Origin: Clostridiaceae bacterium
GTDB lineage: Bacteria > Bacillota > Clostridia > Peptostreptococcales > Natronincolaceae
Direction: 5' to 3'
Length of the DNA stretch: 39,319 nt
NCBI GenBank assembly: GCA_020832135.1
Contig: JAFIFG010000126.1
Span: forward strand, 1 to 39,319
Positions 1-8,010 of this stretch are shown in pieces (positions within the stretch are counted from its first letter, which is position 1; each line of letters opens with the position of its first letter). Under the pieces are notes generated by a model. It worked only from the letters and a program-made list of their open reading frames with translations, had not been told where the DNA came from and did not search any database. The position numbers were made by a program, and so were the translations under genes.

Positions 1-69
1 GCCTAATTCGGTAATAAGCTTCACCATTTCTTTTTTATAGTCATCAGTGAATTTATTTCTATTACTCAT
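1..69 (-). CDS. IS3-family transposase OrfA, N-terminal fragment (cut by window edge)
   Basis: Only the first 23 codons lie in the window, beginning with ATG at 69-67. The peptide starts MSNRNKFTDDYKKEMVKL, which matches the usual beginning of IS3-family OrfA proteins: a basic stretch followed by the first helix of a helix-turn-helix DNA-binding domain. In such elements OrfA binds the terminal repeats, and the OrfAB fusion made by -1 frameshifting is the active transposase. A purine-rich AGGA lies about 12 bases upstream. The rest of the gene, and whether it is intact, cannot be seen. The family call rests on a short peptide and the adjacent terminal repeat. Confidence 0.6.
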   Translation of the reverse strand, partial: MSNRNKFTDDYKKEMVKLITELG

Positions 70-135
70 AGCTGAAACACGTCCTTTCTAGGTTTATTAT
101 AGCAACCTTTCTACGTGTCCAGCAAATCTAATACA
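1..135 (-). mobile_element. End of an IS3-family insertion sequence
   Basis: The element runs off the left edge of the window. It contains the start of a transposase OrfA on the minus strand. Its terminal sequence, read on the minus strand from 135 inward, begins TGTATTAGATTTGCTGGACA. A TG terminus with a GGACA block about 15-20 bases inside is typical of IS3/IS150-group inverted repeats. The outer boundary is set at 135 because the terminal dinucleotide on the plus strand is CA at 134-135 and the reading frame of the interrupted neighbouring gene resumes just after it. The target duplication cannot be checked because the other end is outside the window. The boundary is uncertain by a few bases. 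Confidence 0.65.
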
Positions 136-914
136 CTCTAAGAGATGATATTGTATTTATCGTTGGAAATCCACATGAAGATCCAGATCTAATAGCAGCC
201 CGTGCTGATGTTGTATTAGATGTTGATCAATTAACACGTGGTGTTAGTATTGTAACAGATGCAAAGGCAATGGGAGCAGAAACCTTTGTACATTATTCTT
301 TCCCAAGACATATGTCTTATGAGCTTTTATCTCAACGTAGAGATATTATGAAAAAAACTGCTGAGGAATTAGGTCTTAAGTTTGTTGAAATAGATGCTCC
401 AGACCCAATGGGGGATGCTGGTATACCAGGAACACAACAATTTGTCCTAGAAGATATTCCAAGACAAGTAGCAGCTTTAGGAAAAGATACTAATTTCTTT
501 GGAACCAACTGTGCTATGATGGAGCCTATGATTCGTTCAATCATGAATGAAGGTGCTATTTATACTGAGCAATGTTGTCCGAGTCCATATCATGCATATC
601 CAGGTGCTTTAGGAATAGAAATTCCTGCTGATAAAGCTGGAGATGTGGATTTCATGCTAGAGCAAATAGCAATCAAAGTTGAAGAAGGCGGAAATAGTGG
701 TAGAATGGCCAGCTGGAGAGCACCTGCATCTATGGCAATGGTTAGAGCTGGAGTTGAATATGGTATTGCTTATGCAAAAGGGGAAATTGATAAATTTGAC
801 CAAGACAAAATGGCAGAAATGCTAGCACAAGAAACATTTGGAGATGTTCAGGTTCAATCTTTAGATGGCATACCAAATTTCTTAATGTTCGTTGCTGGTT
901 TAGAAATATTCTAA
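136..914 (+). pseudogene. DUF3798-type substrate-binding lipoprotein, 5' end removed by an IS element
   Basis: An open frame continues upstream of the first usable ATG (270) to about 138, with sensible protein sequence (DDIVFIVGNPHEDPDLIAAR) before a stop at 129 inside the insertion sequence. The gene was therefore longer and has been cut at about 136. The remaining 255 or so residues lack a start region, signal peptide and lipobox. They resemble DUF3798 family proteins, predicted periplasmic-binding-protein-like folds found in Clostridia and Fusobacteria; this assignment is from memory of the family. The downstream genes encode the ATPase and two permeases of an ABC importer, so this was probably its binding protein. 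A fragment starting at ATG 270 could be translated but would not be exported. The missing 5' part may lie beyond the IS element. Confidence 0.6.
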
Positions 915-937
915 TCAAATAAAATAATGTAGTATAT

Positions 938-971
938 AATATCGAGGTTGCCTATAGGCAACCTCGATATT
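938..971 (+). terminator. Perfect 34-base palindrome after the binding-protein gene
   Basis: The arms 938-954 and 955-971 are perfectly complementary, forming a 17-bp inverted repeat centred on CCTATAGG. Only a short T-rich tail follows, so it is a weak intrinsic terminator at best. Its place between a binding-protein gene and the ATPase gene suits a structure that limits read-through or stabilises the 3' end of the upstream mRNA, as is common in binding-protein-dependent transport operons. Confidence 0.45.
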
Positions 972-1003
972 TAAGACATCTATTGTTAAAGGAGGGAAAA
1001 ATT

Positions 1004-2599
1004 TTGACTACAGAATATTTATTGCAGATTGATAATGTAAGTAAGGAATATTCGGGGAATAGAGTGTTAAAGGGTGTAACTATAAATATTAAGCCTGGAG
1101 AGGTACATGGCTTAGTAGGAGAAAATGGAGCGGGTAAGTCCACCTTAATGAATATATTATTTGGTATGTCAGTAATTCACGATACCGGCGGATATGAGGG
1201 GAATATTATTATAGACGGCAATATTGTTAACCCTAAAACACCTAAGGAGTCGATGGAATTAGGAATCGGTATGGTACATCAGGAATTTATGTTGATTCCT
1301 GGATTCAGTGTTACAGAAAACATCAAATTAAATAGAGAGGTTACAAAGGACAATTTATTTAGTCGGATACTAGGACCTAAGATGAAAACATTGGATTTTA
1401 AAAAGATGGGGAAAGACGGTCGTGAGGCCTTGGACAAGCTAGGGATGTCTATAGATGAGTGGATGCCGGTGGCTGGTCTTCCTGTTGGATATATGCAGTT
1501 TGTAGAGATAGCTAGAGAAATAGATAAAGAGAATCTGAAATTATTAGTATTTGATGAACCTACTGCTGTATTAGCAGAATCGGAGGCAGATAGGTTTTTG
1601 AAAATTGTTAGAAAACTTGCTGATTTAGGAATAGCTATTCTGTTTATTTCCCATAGATTAGATGAAATTATAGAAATAACAGATAATATTACTGTGTTGC
1701 GAGATGGAGAAGTTGTAAGTAATTTAGCCACAAAGGATGCAGATGTACATAAAATTGCTGAGTTAATGGTGGGTAGAAAGTTAGAACAAACTATTATAAA
1801 GAAAACACGCGATGAAAGGGAAAAAGAAGATTATATCTTAGAACTAGAAGACCTTTATGTAGATATGCCAGGAGAAAAGGTAAAAGCTTTGAACCTTAAA
1901 GTGCATAGAGGCGAAATTTTAGGTATAGGCGGCTTAGGTGGCCAAGGAAAAATTGGGGTAGCAAATGGTATTATGGGTTTATATCCTACTACAGGAAAGA
2001 TATTAAAGAATGGTATTCCATTACCATTAAATCAACCGAAAAAAGCATTGGATTCAGGTCTTGCTTTTGTTACGGAGGATAGAAGGGGAGTAGGCTTGTT
2101 ATTAGATGATTCTATTGAACATAATATTGCTATCTCAGCACTTCAAATAAAAAATAAATTTTTAAAGAAATTAGCTAACATTAATATGATGAATGAGAAG
2201 GAAATTAGACAGCATGCTTTAGAGATGATAAAAGAATTAGATATTCGATGTACAGGACCAAAACAATTGACCCGTAGGCTGAGTGGTGGTAACCAACAAA
2301 AGGTATGTATTGCTAGAGCACTGACATTAGATCCAGATATTGTATTGGTGTCAGAACCTACTAGAGGTATTGATGTGGGAGCTAAGAAGATAGTTCTTGA
2401 TTTATTGGTGAAATTAAATAAAGAGTTAGGAATGACAGTAATTATTACCTCCAGTGAATTGGCGGAACTTCGTTCTGTTTCCGATAGAATTGCAATAGTT
2501 TTTGAAGGGAAATTAGAAGGTGTATTAGCTCCTGATGCCAGTGATGTAGATTTTGGATTAATGATGGCTGGAGAATACGGCAAAGAGGAGGTATCTTAA
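1004..2599 (+). CDS. CUT2-like ABC transporter ATPase with two nucleotide-binding domains
   Basis: This 531-residue protein has two ABC domains in tandem, as in RbsA/MglA and nucleoside-type (YufO/NupA-like) importers. The first domain has a Walker A GENGAGKST at residues 39-47, a divergent signature (PVGYMQFVEIARE) and Walker B LLVFDEPT. The second has a degenerate Walker A (GGLGGQGKIG), an intact signature LSGGNQQK and Walker B-like VLVSEPTRGID. Weakening of the P-loop in the second half is normal in this family. The start is taken as TTG 1004 because the AAAGGAGGG at 988-996 sits eight bases before it; an earlier in-frame TTG at 983 lies upstream of that ribosome binding site. Two permease genes follow directly. 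The substrate is unknown; sugars, nucleosides or other small molecules are possible. Confidence 0.85.
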   Translation: MTTEYLLQIDNVSKEYSGNRVLKGVTINIKPGEVHGLVGENGAGKSTLMNILFGMSVIHDTGGYEGNIIIDGNIVNPKTPKESMELGIGMVHQEFMLIPGFSVTENIKLNREVTKDNLFSRILGPKMKTLDFKKMGKDGREALDKLGMSIDEWMPVAGLPVGYMQFVEIAREIDKENLKLLVFDEPTAVLAESEADRFLKIVRKLADLGIAILFISHRLDEIIEITDNITVLRDGEVVSNLATKDADVHKIAELMVGRKLEQTIIKKTRDEREKEDYILELEDLYVDMPGEKVKALNLKVHRGEILGIGGLGGQGKIGVANGIMGLYPTTGKILKNGIPLPLNQPKKALDSGLAFVTEDRRGVGLLLDDSIEHNIAISALQIKNKFLKKLANINMMNEKEIRQHALEMIKELDIRCTGPKQLTRRLSGGNQQKVCIARALTLDPDIVLVSEPTRGIDVGAKKIVLDLLVKLNKELGMTVIITSSELAELRSVSDRIAIVFEGKLEGVLAPDASDVDFGLMMAGEYGKEEVS

Positions 2600-2600
2600 G

Positions 2601-3644
2601 ATGGAAGACTTAAAGAATTTTATAGATAAAGTAGGGTATCCTAGATTAATTATAGGAGGTTTTCTACTGATTTTATGTATCTTAGCTGCTGTCTTAGCTA
2701 TACCAATTCCAGGACTTCTAGGAGATATACTAACTCGTGTTGGCATGAATGGTATATTGGTGCTGGCCATGGTGCCTGCCATCCAAGCTGGAGCTGGGTT
2801 AAACTTTGCATTACCATTAGGTATTGTATGTGGGTTAATAGGAGCCCTTATAAGTATAGAATTTAAGCTGGGTGGTTTTACAGGATTTATTACAGCTCTA
2901 TTAGTGGCAATACCATTATCTGCTATTGCAGGGTATTTTTATGGACAAATGCTAAATCGTATTAAAGGTCAAGAAATGACGGTGGGAACCTATGTAGGCT
3001 TCTCTGTTGTATCTGGTATGTGTATATTTTGGTTGTTGGCACCCTTTAGAAGTCCTGAGTTAATATGGGCCTATGGTGGTACTGGATTAAGGGTTACGGT
3101 TTCTCTTGAATCAACTATTGATAAGGTTTTAAATAATTTTCTAAGTTTTAGTATTGCTGGGGTTAGGGTTCCCACAGGATTGTTGGCTTTCTTTGCACTT
3201 TGTTGCTTTGCAGTATGGTTGTTTGGCAAAACAAAAAGCGGAGCTATCATGAATGCGGCAGGAGCCAATGAAAAGTTTGCTATTGCCACCGGTATCAATG
3301 TTAATCAGCAAAGGATTTTAGGTATAGTTTTATCAACAGTTCTAGCTGCTATTGGTATTATTGTCTATAGCCAGTCCTTTGGTTTTTTACAGCTATATAA
3401 TGCACCTTTATATTCAGCATTTCCTGCAGTGGCGGCAGTGTTGATTGGTGGTGCATCTATTAAAAAGGCCACTATTTCCCATGTTATTATAGGAACATTT
3501 TTGTTTCAAGCGCTACTAGTGGTATCTCTTCCTGTAATCAATATACTAGCTGATGGAAGTATGTCGGAGGTTATTAGGATTATCATCAGTAATGGTATTA
3601 TTCTTTATGCATTAACTAGAAAAACAGGAGGTGACTTAACATAA
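2601..3644 (+). CDS. ABC transporter permease (BPD_transp_2 / CUT2-like), first subunit
   Basis: This 347-residue, strongly hydrophobic protein has about eight to ten predicted membrane segments. It contains the family-typical stretch near residue 220 (AAGANEKFAIATGINV), which corresponds to the cytoplasmic coupling region of branched-chain amino acid and CUT2 permeases. The start codon ATG 2601 follows the ATPase stop by one base and has AGAGGAGG at 2584-2591. It overlaps the next permease gene by one base, so the two are translationally coupled. It would form a heterodimeric membrane channel with that second permease. The substrate cannot be read from the sequence. Confidence 0.82.
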   Translation: MEDLKNFIDKVGYPRLIIGGFLLILCILAAVLAIPIPGLLGDILTRVGMNGILVLAMVPAIQAGAGLNFALPLGIVCGLIGALISIEFKLGGFTGFITALLVAIPLSAIAGYFYGQMLNRIKGQEMTVGTYVGFSVVSGMCIFWLLAPFRSPELIWAYGGTGLRVTVSLESTIDKVLNNFLSFSIAGVRVPTGLLAFFALCCFAVWLFGKTKSGAIMNAAGANEKFAIATGINVNQQRILGIVLSTVLAAIGIIVYSQSFGFLQLYNAPLYSAFPAVAAVLIGGASIKKATISHVIIGTFLFQALLVVSLPVINILADGSMSEVIRIIISNGIILYALTRKTGGDLT

Positions 3645-4759
3645 TGGACAGTAATGCAGTATTGCAAAAAATAAAAGATAGAAATCAGAGCTTCGGGGAA
3701 TGGGCATTTAAGCTTATAGTACCAATAGTATTTATTGGTTTATGCGGGATAGGCTATCATTTTTCTGAGTTACCGTTTATTTTTGTACTTAACGAAGTAA
3801 TTATAAGACTAGCTAGAAATTCATTTTTGGTAATATCCTTAATTATACCTGTTATAGCTGGTATGGGGCTAAATTTTGGTATTGTATTAGGTGCTATGGC
3901 GGGTCAGATTGCCTTGATTTTTATTGCAAACTATTCTCTAGAAGGGTTAGGGGGGCTTTTAATAGCAGTTCTTGTTTCTACTCCTGTAGCTATTGTGTTT
4001 GGGTACCTAGTGGGGCTAGTACTAAACAAAGCTAAAGGCAAAGAAATGATTACTAGTATGATTTTAGGCTTCTTTGCAAATGGTTTATACCAATTAGTAT
4101 TTTTATTATTTGCAGGAACCATTATACCCTTTAAAAAAGAAGGGCTACTTTTATCTACGGGTGTAGGACTAAGGAATAGTGTGGATCTTGCAGGAGTACG
4201 CTATGCGTTGGATGATATTTACAAATATAGACCTGATGCATTCCCAATGTTGACAATACCGGTGGTTACACTATTGGTGGTGGCACTATTGTGTGTTACA
4301 CTAACTTTTTTCACAAAGACAAAGTTGGGACAAGAAATGCGTGCAGTTGGACAAAATATGCATATTGCTCAGGTGGCGGGAATTAATGTAGATAGAACTA
4401 GAATTATGGCTGTTATTATTTCCACTGTTTTGGCAGCATGGGGCCAAATTATATTTTTGCAAAACATAGGTACATTAAACACCTATGGTAGTCATGAACA
4501 GGTAGGACTTTTTGCTGTTGCATCCCTCCTAATTGGTGGAGCTTCTGTAAGTAAGGCTACCTATAAACAAGCCCTGTTGGGAACCTTCCTTTTCCATATG
4601 CTATTTATTATATCTCCAATGGCGGGACAAAATATCATGAATGATAGTCAGATCGGGGAGTTCTTTAGAGTATTTGTTGCCTATGGAGTTATTGGATTAG
4701 CCTTGTTACTCCATGCTTGGCAGTCGAAAGGAAAAAAACAATCTTTAAAAAGTTCTTGA
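3644..4759 (+). CDS. ABC transporter permease (BPD_transp_2 / CUT2-like), second subunit
   Basis: This 371-residue polytopic membrane protein has the same architecture as the permease before it and a matching coupling motif around residue 230 (AVGQNMHIAQVAGINV). The ATG overlaps the TAA of the preceding gene by one base (TAATG), with AGGAGGTG about ten bases upstream. It has an N-terminal cytoplasmic stretch of about 20 residues before the first membrane segment. Its TGA stop lies inside the -35 element of the next promoter, and no terminator is seen before the T-box leader, so transcripts of this operon may run into that leader and end at its terminator. Confidence 0.82.
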   Translation: MDSNAVLQKIKDRNQSFGEWAFKLIVPIVFIGLCGIGYHFSELPFIFVLNEVIIRLARNSFLVISLIIPVIAGMGLNFGIVLGAMAGQIALIFIANYSLEGLGGLLIAVLVSTPVAIVFGYLVGLVLNKAKGKEMITSMILGFFANGLYQLVFLLFAGTIIPFKKEGLLLSTGVGLRNSVDLAGVRYALDDIYKYRPDAFPMLTIPVVTLLVVALLCVTLTFFTKTKLGQEMRAVGQNMHIAQVAGINVDRTRIMAVIISTVLAAWGQIIFLQNIGTLNTYGSHEQVGLFAVASLLIGGASVSKATYKQALLGTFLFHMLFIISPMAGQNIMNDSQIGEFFRVFVAYGVIGLALLLHAWQSKGKKQSLKSS

Positions 4760-4784
4760 CAAAAAAATAAACACGTAGTAGGAT
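4756..4784 (+). promoter_or_regulatory. Sigma-A-type promoter of the serine T-box operon
   Basis: A perfect TTGACA (4756-4761) is followed, after exactly 17 bases, by TAGGAT (4779-4784). Transcription would begin near 4791, just before the T-box leader. The -35 box overlaps the stop codon of the upstream permease gene. Confidence 0.75.
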
Positions 4785-4790
4785 AGATAT

Positions 4791-5066
4791 TAACATTTAA
4801 AACACAAATGTTTATAAAGCATAAACAAAATGCGATGCAGGAGAATAGTAAACAACTATTAAGGTTATAGAGAGCCAATGTTTGGTGGAAATTGGTACCG
4901 AAAACTGTTGAATCCGCTCCTAAGCAGACGGGGATATGAACCCGTTCCGGTTTGTACCGTTATCCTACTTAGAGGTCATGATATAATGACAAATCAAGGT
5001 GGCACCACGTGAGGAAATATAACTCTCGTCCTTGGCATGAATATGCTGAGGAGGGGAGTTTTTTAT
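4791..5066 (+). ncRNA. Serine-specific T-box leader (tRNA-sensing riboswitch)
   Basis: The leader carries the conserved T-box sequence AAGGTGGCACCACG at 4996-5009, followed by an intrinsic terminator. In Stem I the loop-E sequence AGTA (4847-4850) and the GAA (4910-4912) frame a specifier codon TCC at 4913-4915, followed by a purine, which calls for serine tRNA. The antiterminator bulge TGGC (5000-5003) would pair with GCCA, matching the G discriminator base of bacterial serine tRNA. Two independent features therefore give the same identity. Uncharged tRNA-Ser should favour the antiterminator and turn on the downstream serine-synthesis genes. Helix boundaries were read by eye; T-box classification itself is secure. 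Confidence 0.92.
5021..5066 (+). terminator. Intrinsic terminator of the T-box leader
   Basis: The arm AACTCTCGTCCT (5021-5032) pairs, with one mismatch and one G-U pair, with AGGAGGGGAGTT (5049-5060), followed by a T run. It is the alternative to the antiterminator formed by the T-box sequence just upstream. Confidence 0.85.
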
Positions 5067-5156
5067 TTATATAAATAGTTATTGGCCAATAACTTAAATA
5101 ATAATTATTAGAAATAATATTGAACTGTTTTTAGAATATGAGAGGGGGAATAGAAG

Positions 5157-6296
5157 ATGAAAAAAGAAAAGCTTTTGATGACACCAGGACCAACAATGGT
5201 TCCTCATGAAGTATTAATGGCGGAGGCAGCACCTATGATCCATCATAGGACACCTGAATATAGTGATTTATTTACACAACTAAATAAAAATCTTCAGATT
5301 GTATTTCAAACAAAAAATTCTGTACTTACTTATCCAGCAGTAGGCACGGGAGGATTGGAGGCAGCTGTGGTGAACTTTTTTTCTCCAGGGGATCAGGTGT
5401 TGGTCACCAGTATAGGTGTATTTGGTGAAAGAGTTGCTACTATAGCTAAGGCTTTTGGACTAAAGGTAGATAAATTAGCAATGCCTCTAGGAAAGGCAGT
5501 TACCACTGAACTAATAGAAGAAAGATTAAAGACTAAAAACTACAGGGGGATTTTTGTAACCCACAATGAAACCTCCACAGGAGCATTTAATAATATAAAG
5601 GCTATTGGAGAGGTAATAAAGGACAAAAATATTTTATTCATAGTAGATGCAGTAAGTTCTTTAGGAGGATTGGAGTTGAAAACAGATGAATGGGGCATAG
5701 ATGTTGTTGTAACAGCTTCACAAAAAGCTCTAATGGCTTCCCCGGGATTAACCTTCTTAAGCATAAGTGATAGGGCCTTTGAAATAGCTAAGACTAGTAA
5801 ATGCCCAAAATTTTATTGGGATGTGTTAAAGGCTAAGGCTGCAATGGAAAAGCCTTCACCACAAAATCCTTATACACCAGCAGTATCGCTTATAAGGGGT
5901 GTAAATAAGGCATTGGAATTAATCATAGAAGAAGGACTTCAGGAGGTTTTTGAGAGACATAGTAGGTTAGCAGAAGCTACACGACATGCTGTTGAGGCAT
6001 TGGGCCTTAAATTATTCGCTACAGAAGGAGCAAGGTCAGATGTAATTACATCTATAAAAATGCCTGAAGGGATAGATGGTGAAGGAATAAAGAAAATTAT
6101 GTCAGAAAAACACGGAGTCATTATAGCTGGTGGACAGCAGGATTTAAAAGGGAAGATTATAAGGATTGGTCATATGGGATATGTGGATGAGGGGGATCTT
6201 ATAAAAACCATAGCAGCTTTAGAAAAAGCATTGTTGGAGGTAGGGTATACTGTAACTTTAGGAGCGGGTGTGACAGCAGCTAGAGAAAGGCTCTAG
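5157..6296 (+). CDS. Class V aminotransferase, probable phosphoserine aminotransferase role
   Basis: This 379-residue protein belongs to the class V pyridoxal-phosphate aminotransferases of the serine-pyruvate/alanine-glyoxylate type, beginning with the family signature LLMTPGPTMVPHEVL and HHRTPEYSDL. The cofactor-binding lysine is expected at Lys190 in VTASQKALMASPG, after the VDAVSSLGG segment that supplies the aspartate contacting the pyridine ring. It is the first gene after the serine T-box and is followed 64 bases later by serA. The context argues that it makes phosphoserine from 3-phosphohydroxypyruvate in place of classical SerC. An alternative is transamination between serine or alanine and glyoxylate or pyruvate. 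The start ATG 5157 has AGAGGGGG ahead of it. Confidence 0.85.
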   Translation: MKKEKLLMTPGPTMVPHEVLMAEAAPMIHHRTPEYSDLFTQLNKNLQIVFQTKNSVLTYPAVGTGGLEAAVVNFFSPGDQVLVTSIGVFGERVATIAKAFGLKVDKLAMPLGKAVTTELIEERLKTKNYRGIFVTHNETSTGAFNNIKAIGEVIKDKNILFIVDAVSSLGGLELKTDEWGIDVVVTASQKALMASPGLTFLSISDRAFEIAKTSKCPKFYWDVLKAKAAMEKPSPQNPYTPAVSLIRGVNKALELIIEEGLQEVFERHSRLAEATRHAVEALGLKLFATEGARSDVITSIKMPEGIDGEGIKKIMSEKHGVIIAGGQQDLKGKIIRIGHMGYVDEGDLIKTIAALEKALLEVGYTVTLGAGVTAARERL

Positions 6297-6360
6297 GAAA
6301 ATACATTTTACAGTATATATTGAATTTAATAATTATATTAATCATATAGGGGGAATAAAA

Positions 6361-7941
6361 ATGAAGGTATTAGTAGCAGAGAAGATAGCAGAGAAGGGCA
6401 TTGAAGTTTTACGTAAAGAAGGCTTGCAAGTAGATGTTAAATTAGGAATAGATAGAGAAGAATTATTAAAGATCATTAAAGACTATGATGGAATTATTGT
6501 ACGAAGTGTAACAAAAATTAATGAAGAATTTTATCAACATGCTGAAAAATTAAAGGTAGTAGGTAGAGCTGGAAATGGTGTAGATAATATTATAATGGAG
6601 GGAGCTACAGAGCGGGGAATTATCGTGGTAAATACCCCTGATGCCAATACTGTCTCAGCGGCTGAACATACTATAGGATTGCTTATAGCTTCTTGTAGGA
6701 ATGTAGCACAGGCTAATACTGCTATCAAAAATAGACAATGGGATCGTAGTAAATTTAAAGGTGTTGAGCTACAAGGTAAGACGGTAGGTATAGTAGGGCT
6801 AGGTCGTATTGGTTCTTTAGTGGCTACAAGGCTACAATCCTTCGGTATGAAGACAATAGCTTATGACCCATATATTACAGATGCTCGATTTGAGAAGTTT
6901 GGAGTCGAGAAAAGAGAAAAACTTCAGGATATAATGAAAGAAGCTGATTTTATAACAGTGCATACACCCAAAACAGAAGAAACCTTTGGAATGATTGGAG
7001 AAGAGGAATTTCAACTAGCTAAAAAAGGTGTTAGAGTTGTAAATTGTGCTAGGGGAGGCATCATTGGGGAAGAGGCATTAGAAAAAGCGATAAAAGCAGG
7101 AATAGTCTCCAGTGCAGGTATTGATGTATTGGTAAATGAGCCTAATACTACTTCTCCATTACTGGATTTAGACAATGTAATTATTACACCTCATTTAGGT
7201 GCTGATACAGTAGAAGCACAGGATAACGTAGGTGTTACAGTGGCCCATGAGGTGGTAAGTGCCCTTAAGGGTGAGATGGTACCTAATGCTGTAAATTTAC
7301 CGACATTACATCACCAAGAGTTAGAAGCAATGAGATCTTATCTTCAATTAGGAGAAATTCTGGGAAAACTGTATCATCAACTGGAGAGGGATGCTATTGA
7401 AAAAATTGAAATAATTTATAGTGGTGAAGTAGCTAATATGGAAACTTCAGCAATTAGTTTAGCCGTATTAAAGGGAATCTTTGAACCCATTCTTAAGGAA
7501 CAAGTAAACTATGTAAATGCTAGGTTGATTGCTCAAAATCGGGGTATTGGTATTACTGAAAGTAGAGAAATAGCAAACGATAACTACATGAACTTAATAA
7601 GACTAAAAATAAAAGCAAAAGATAAAGAGTTTACAGTAGCGGGAACAGTATTTGCTAAAAAGGATTTAAGAATTGTGGATGTAAATGGCTTTGTATTCGA
7701 CGTTACACCAACTCCTTATATGTTGGTGGCTAATAATACTGATAAACCAGGAATGATCGGTCAAATGGGAACCCTGTTGGGGACTAGTAGAATTAATATA
7801 GCCACCATGCAGGTAAGTAGAAACTCTAAAGGACAACAGGCCATGATGTTCTTAACAGTAGATTCTGATGTAAGGCAAGAGACACTAAAGCTTATTCTGA
7901 ATGTAGAGGGTATTTTAAAAATTAACTTTGTAAAACTTTAA
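6361..7941 (+). CDS. serA: D-3-phosphoglycerate dehydrogenase
   Basis: This 526-residue enzyme oxidises 3-phosphoglycerate to 3-phosphohydroxypyruvate with NAD, the first step of serine synthesis. The nucleotide-binding motif GIVGLGRIG lies at about residues 143-151. The catalytic arginine is in CARGGIIGEEAL (about 231), the glutamate in DVLVNEP (about 260) and the histidine in ITPHLGAD (about 278). The long form is present: an intervening domain after about 320, then a C-terminal ACT domain (about 451-526, beginning near LVANNTDKPGMIG) of the kind that binds serine for feedback inhibition. It lies in the T-box operon, so it is probably controlled both by tRNA-Ser charging and by allostery. 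A clear AGGGGGA precedes the ATG. Confidence 0.95.
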   Translation: MKVLVAEKIAEKGIEVLRKEGLQVDVKLGIDREELLKIIKDYDGIIVRSVTKINEEFYQHAEKLKVVGRAGNGVDNIIMEGATERGIIVVNTPDANTVSAAEHTIGLLIASCRNVAQANTAIKNRQWDRSKFKGVELQGKTVGIVGLGRIGSLVATRLQSFGMKTIAYDPYITDARFEKFGVEKREKLQDIMKEADFITVHTPKTEETFGMIGEEEFQLAKKGVRVVNCARGGIIGEEALEKAIKAGIVSSAGIDVLVNEPNTTSPLLDLDNVIITPHLGADTVEAQDNVGVTVAHEVVSALKGEMVPNAVNLPTLHHQELEAMRSYLQLGEILGKLYHQLERDAIEKIEIIYSGEVANMETSAISLAVLKGIFEPILKEQVNYVNARLIAQNRGIGITESREIANDNYMNLIRLKIKAKDKEFTVAGTVFAKKDLRIVDVNGFVFDVTPTPYMLVANNTDKPGMIGQMGTLLGTSRINIATMQVSRNSKGQQAMMFLTVDSDVRQETLKLILNVEGILKINFVKL

Positions 7942-8010
7942 TGATAAAGGGAAAGATTCTCTGCTATTGATTAGCATGATAGATTCAAGAGATTATGAGG
8001 AGGGGTAGCA

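Noticed and set aside
1279-1731. Minus-strand open frame of 150 codons opposite the ABC ATPase
   Set aside because: It lies wholly inside a gene with all ABC motifs, has no ribosome binding site, and its Ser/Ile/Asn-rich sequence is what an antisense frame of AT-rich coding DNA gives.
2143-2583. Minus-strand open frame of 146 codons opposite the second ABC domain
   Set aside because: Same reason: complete overlap with a well-supported gene and no start signal.
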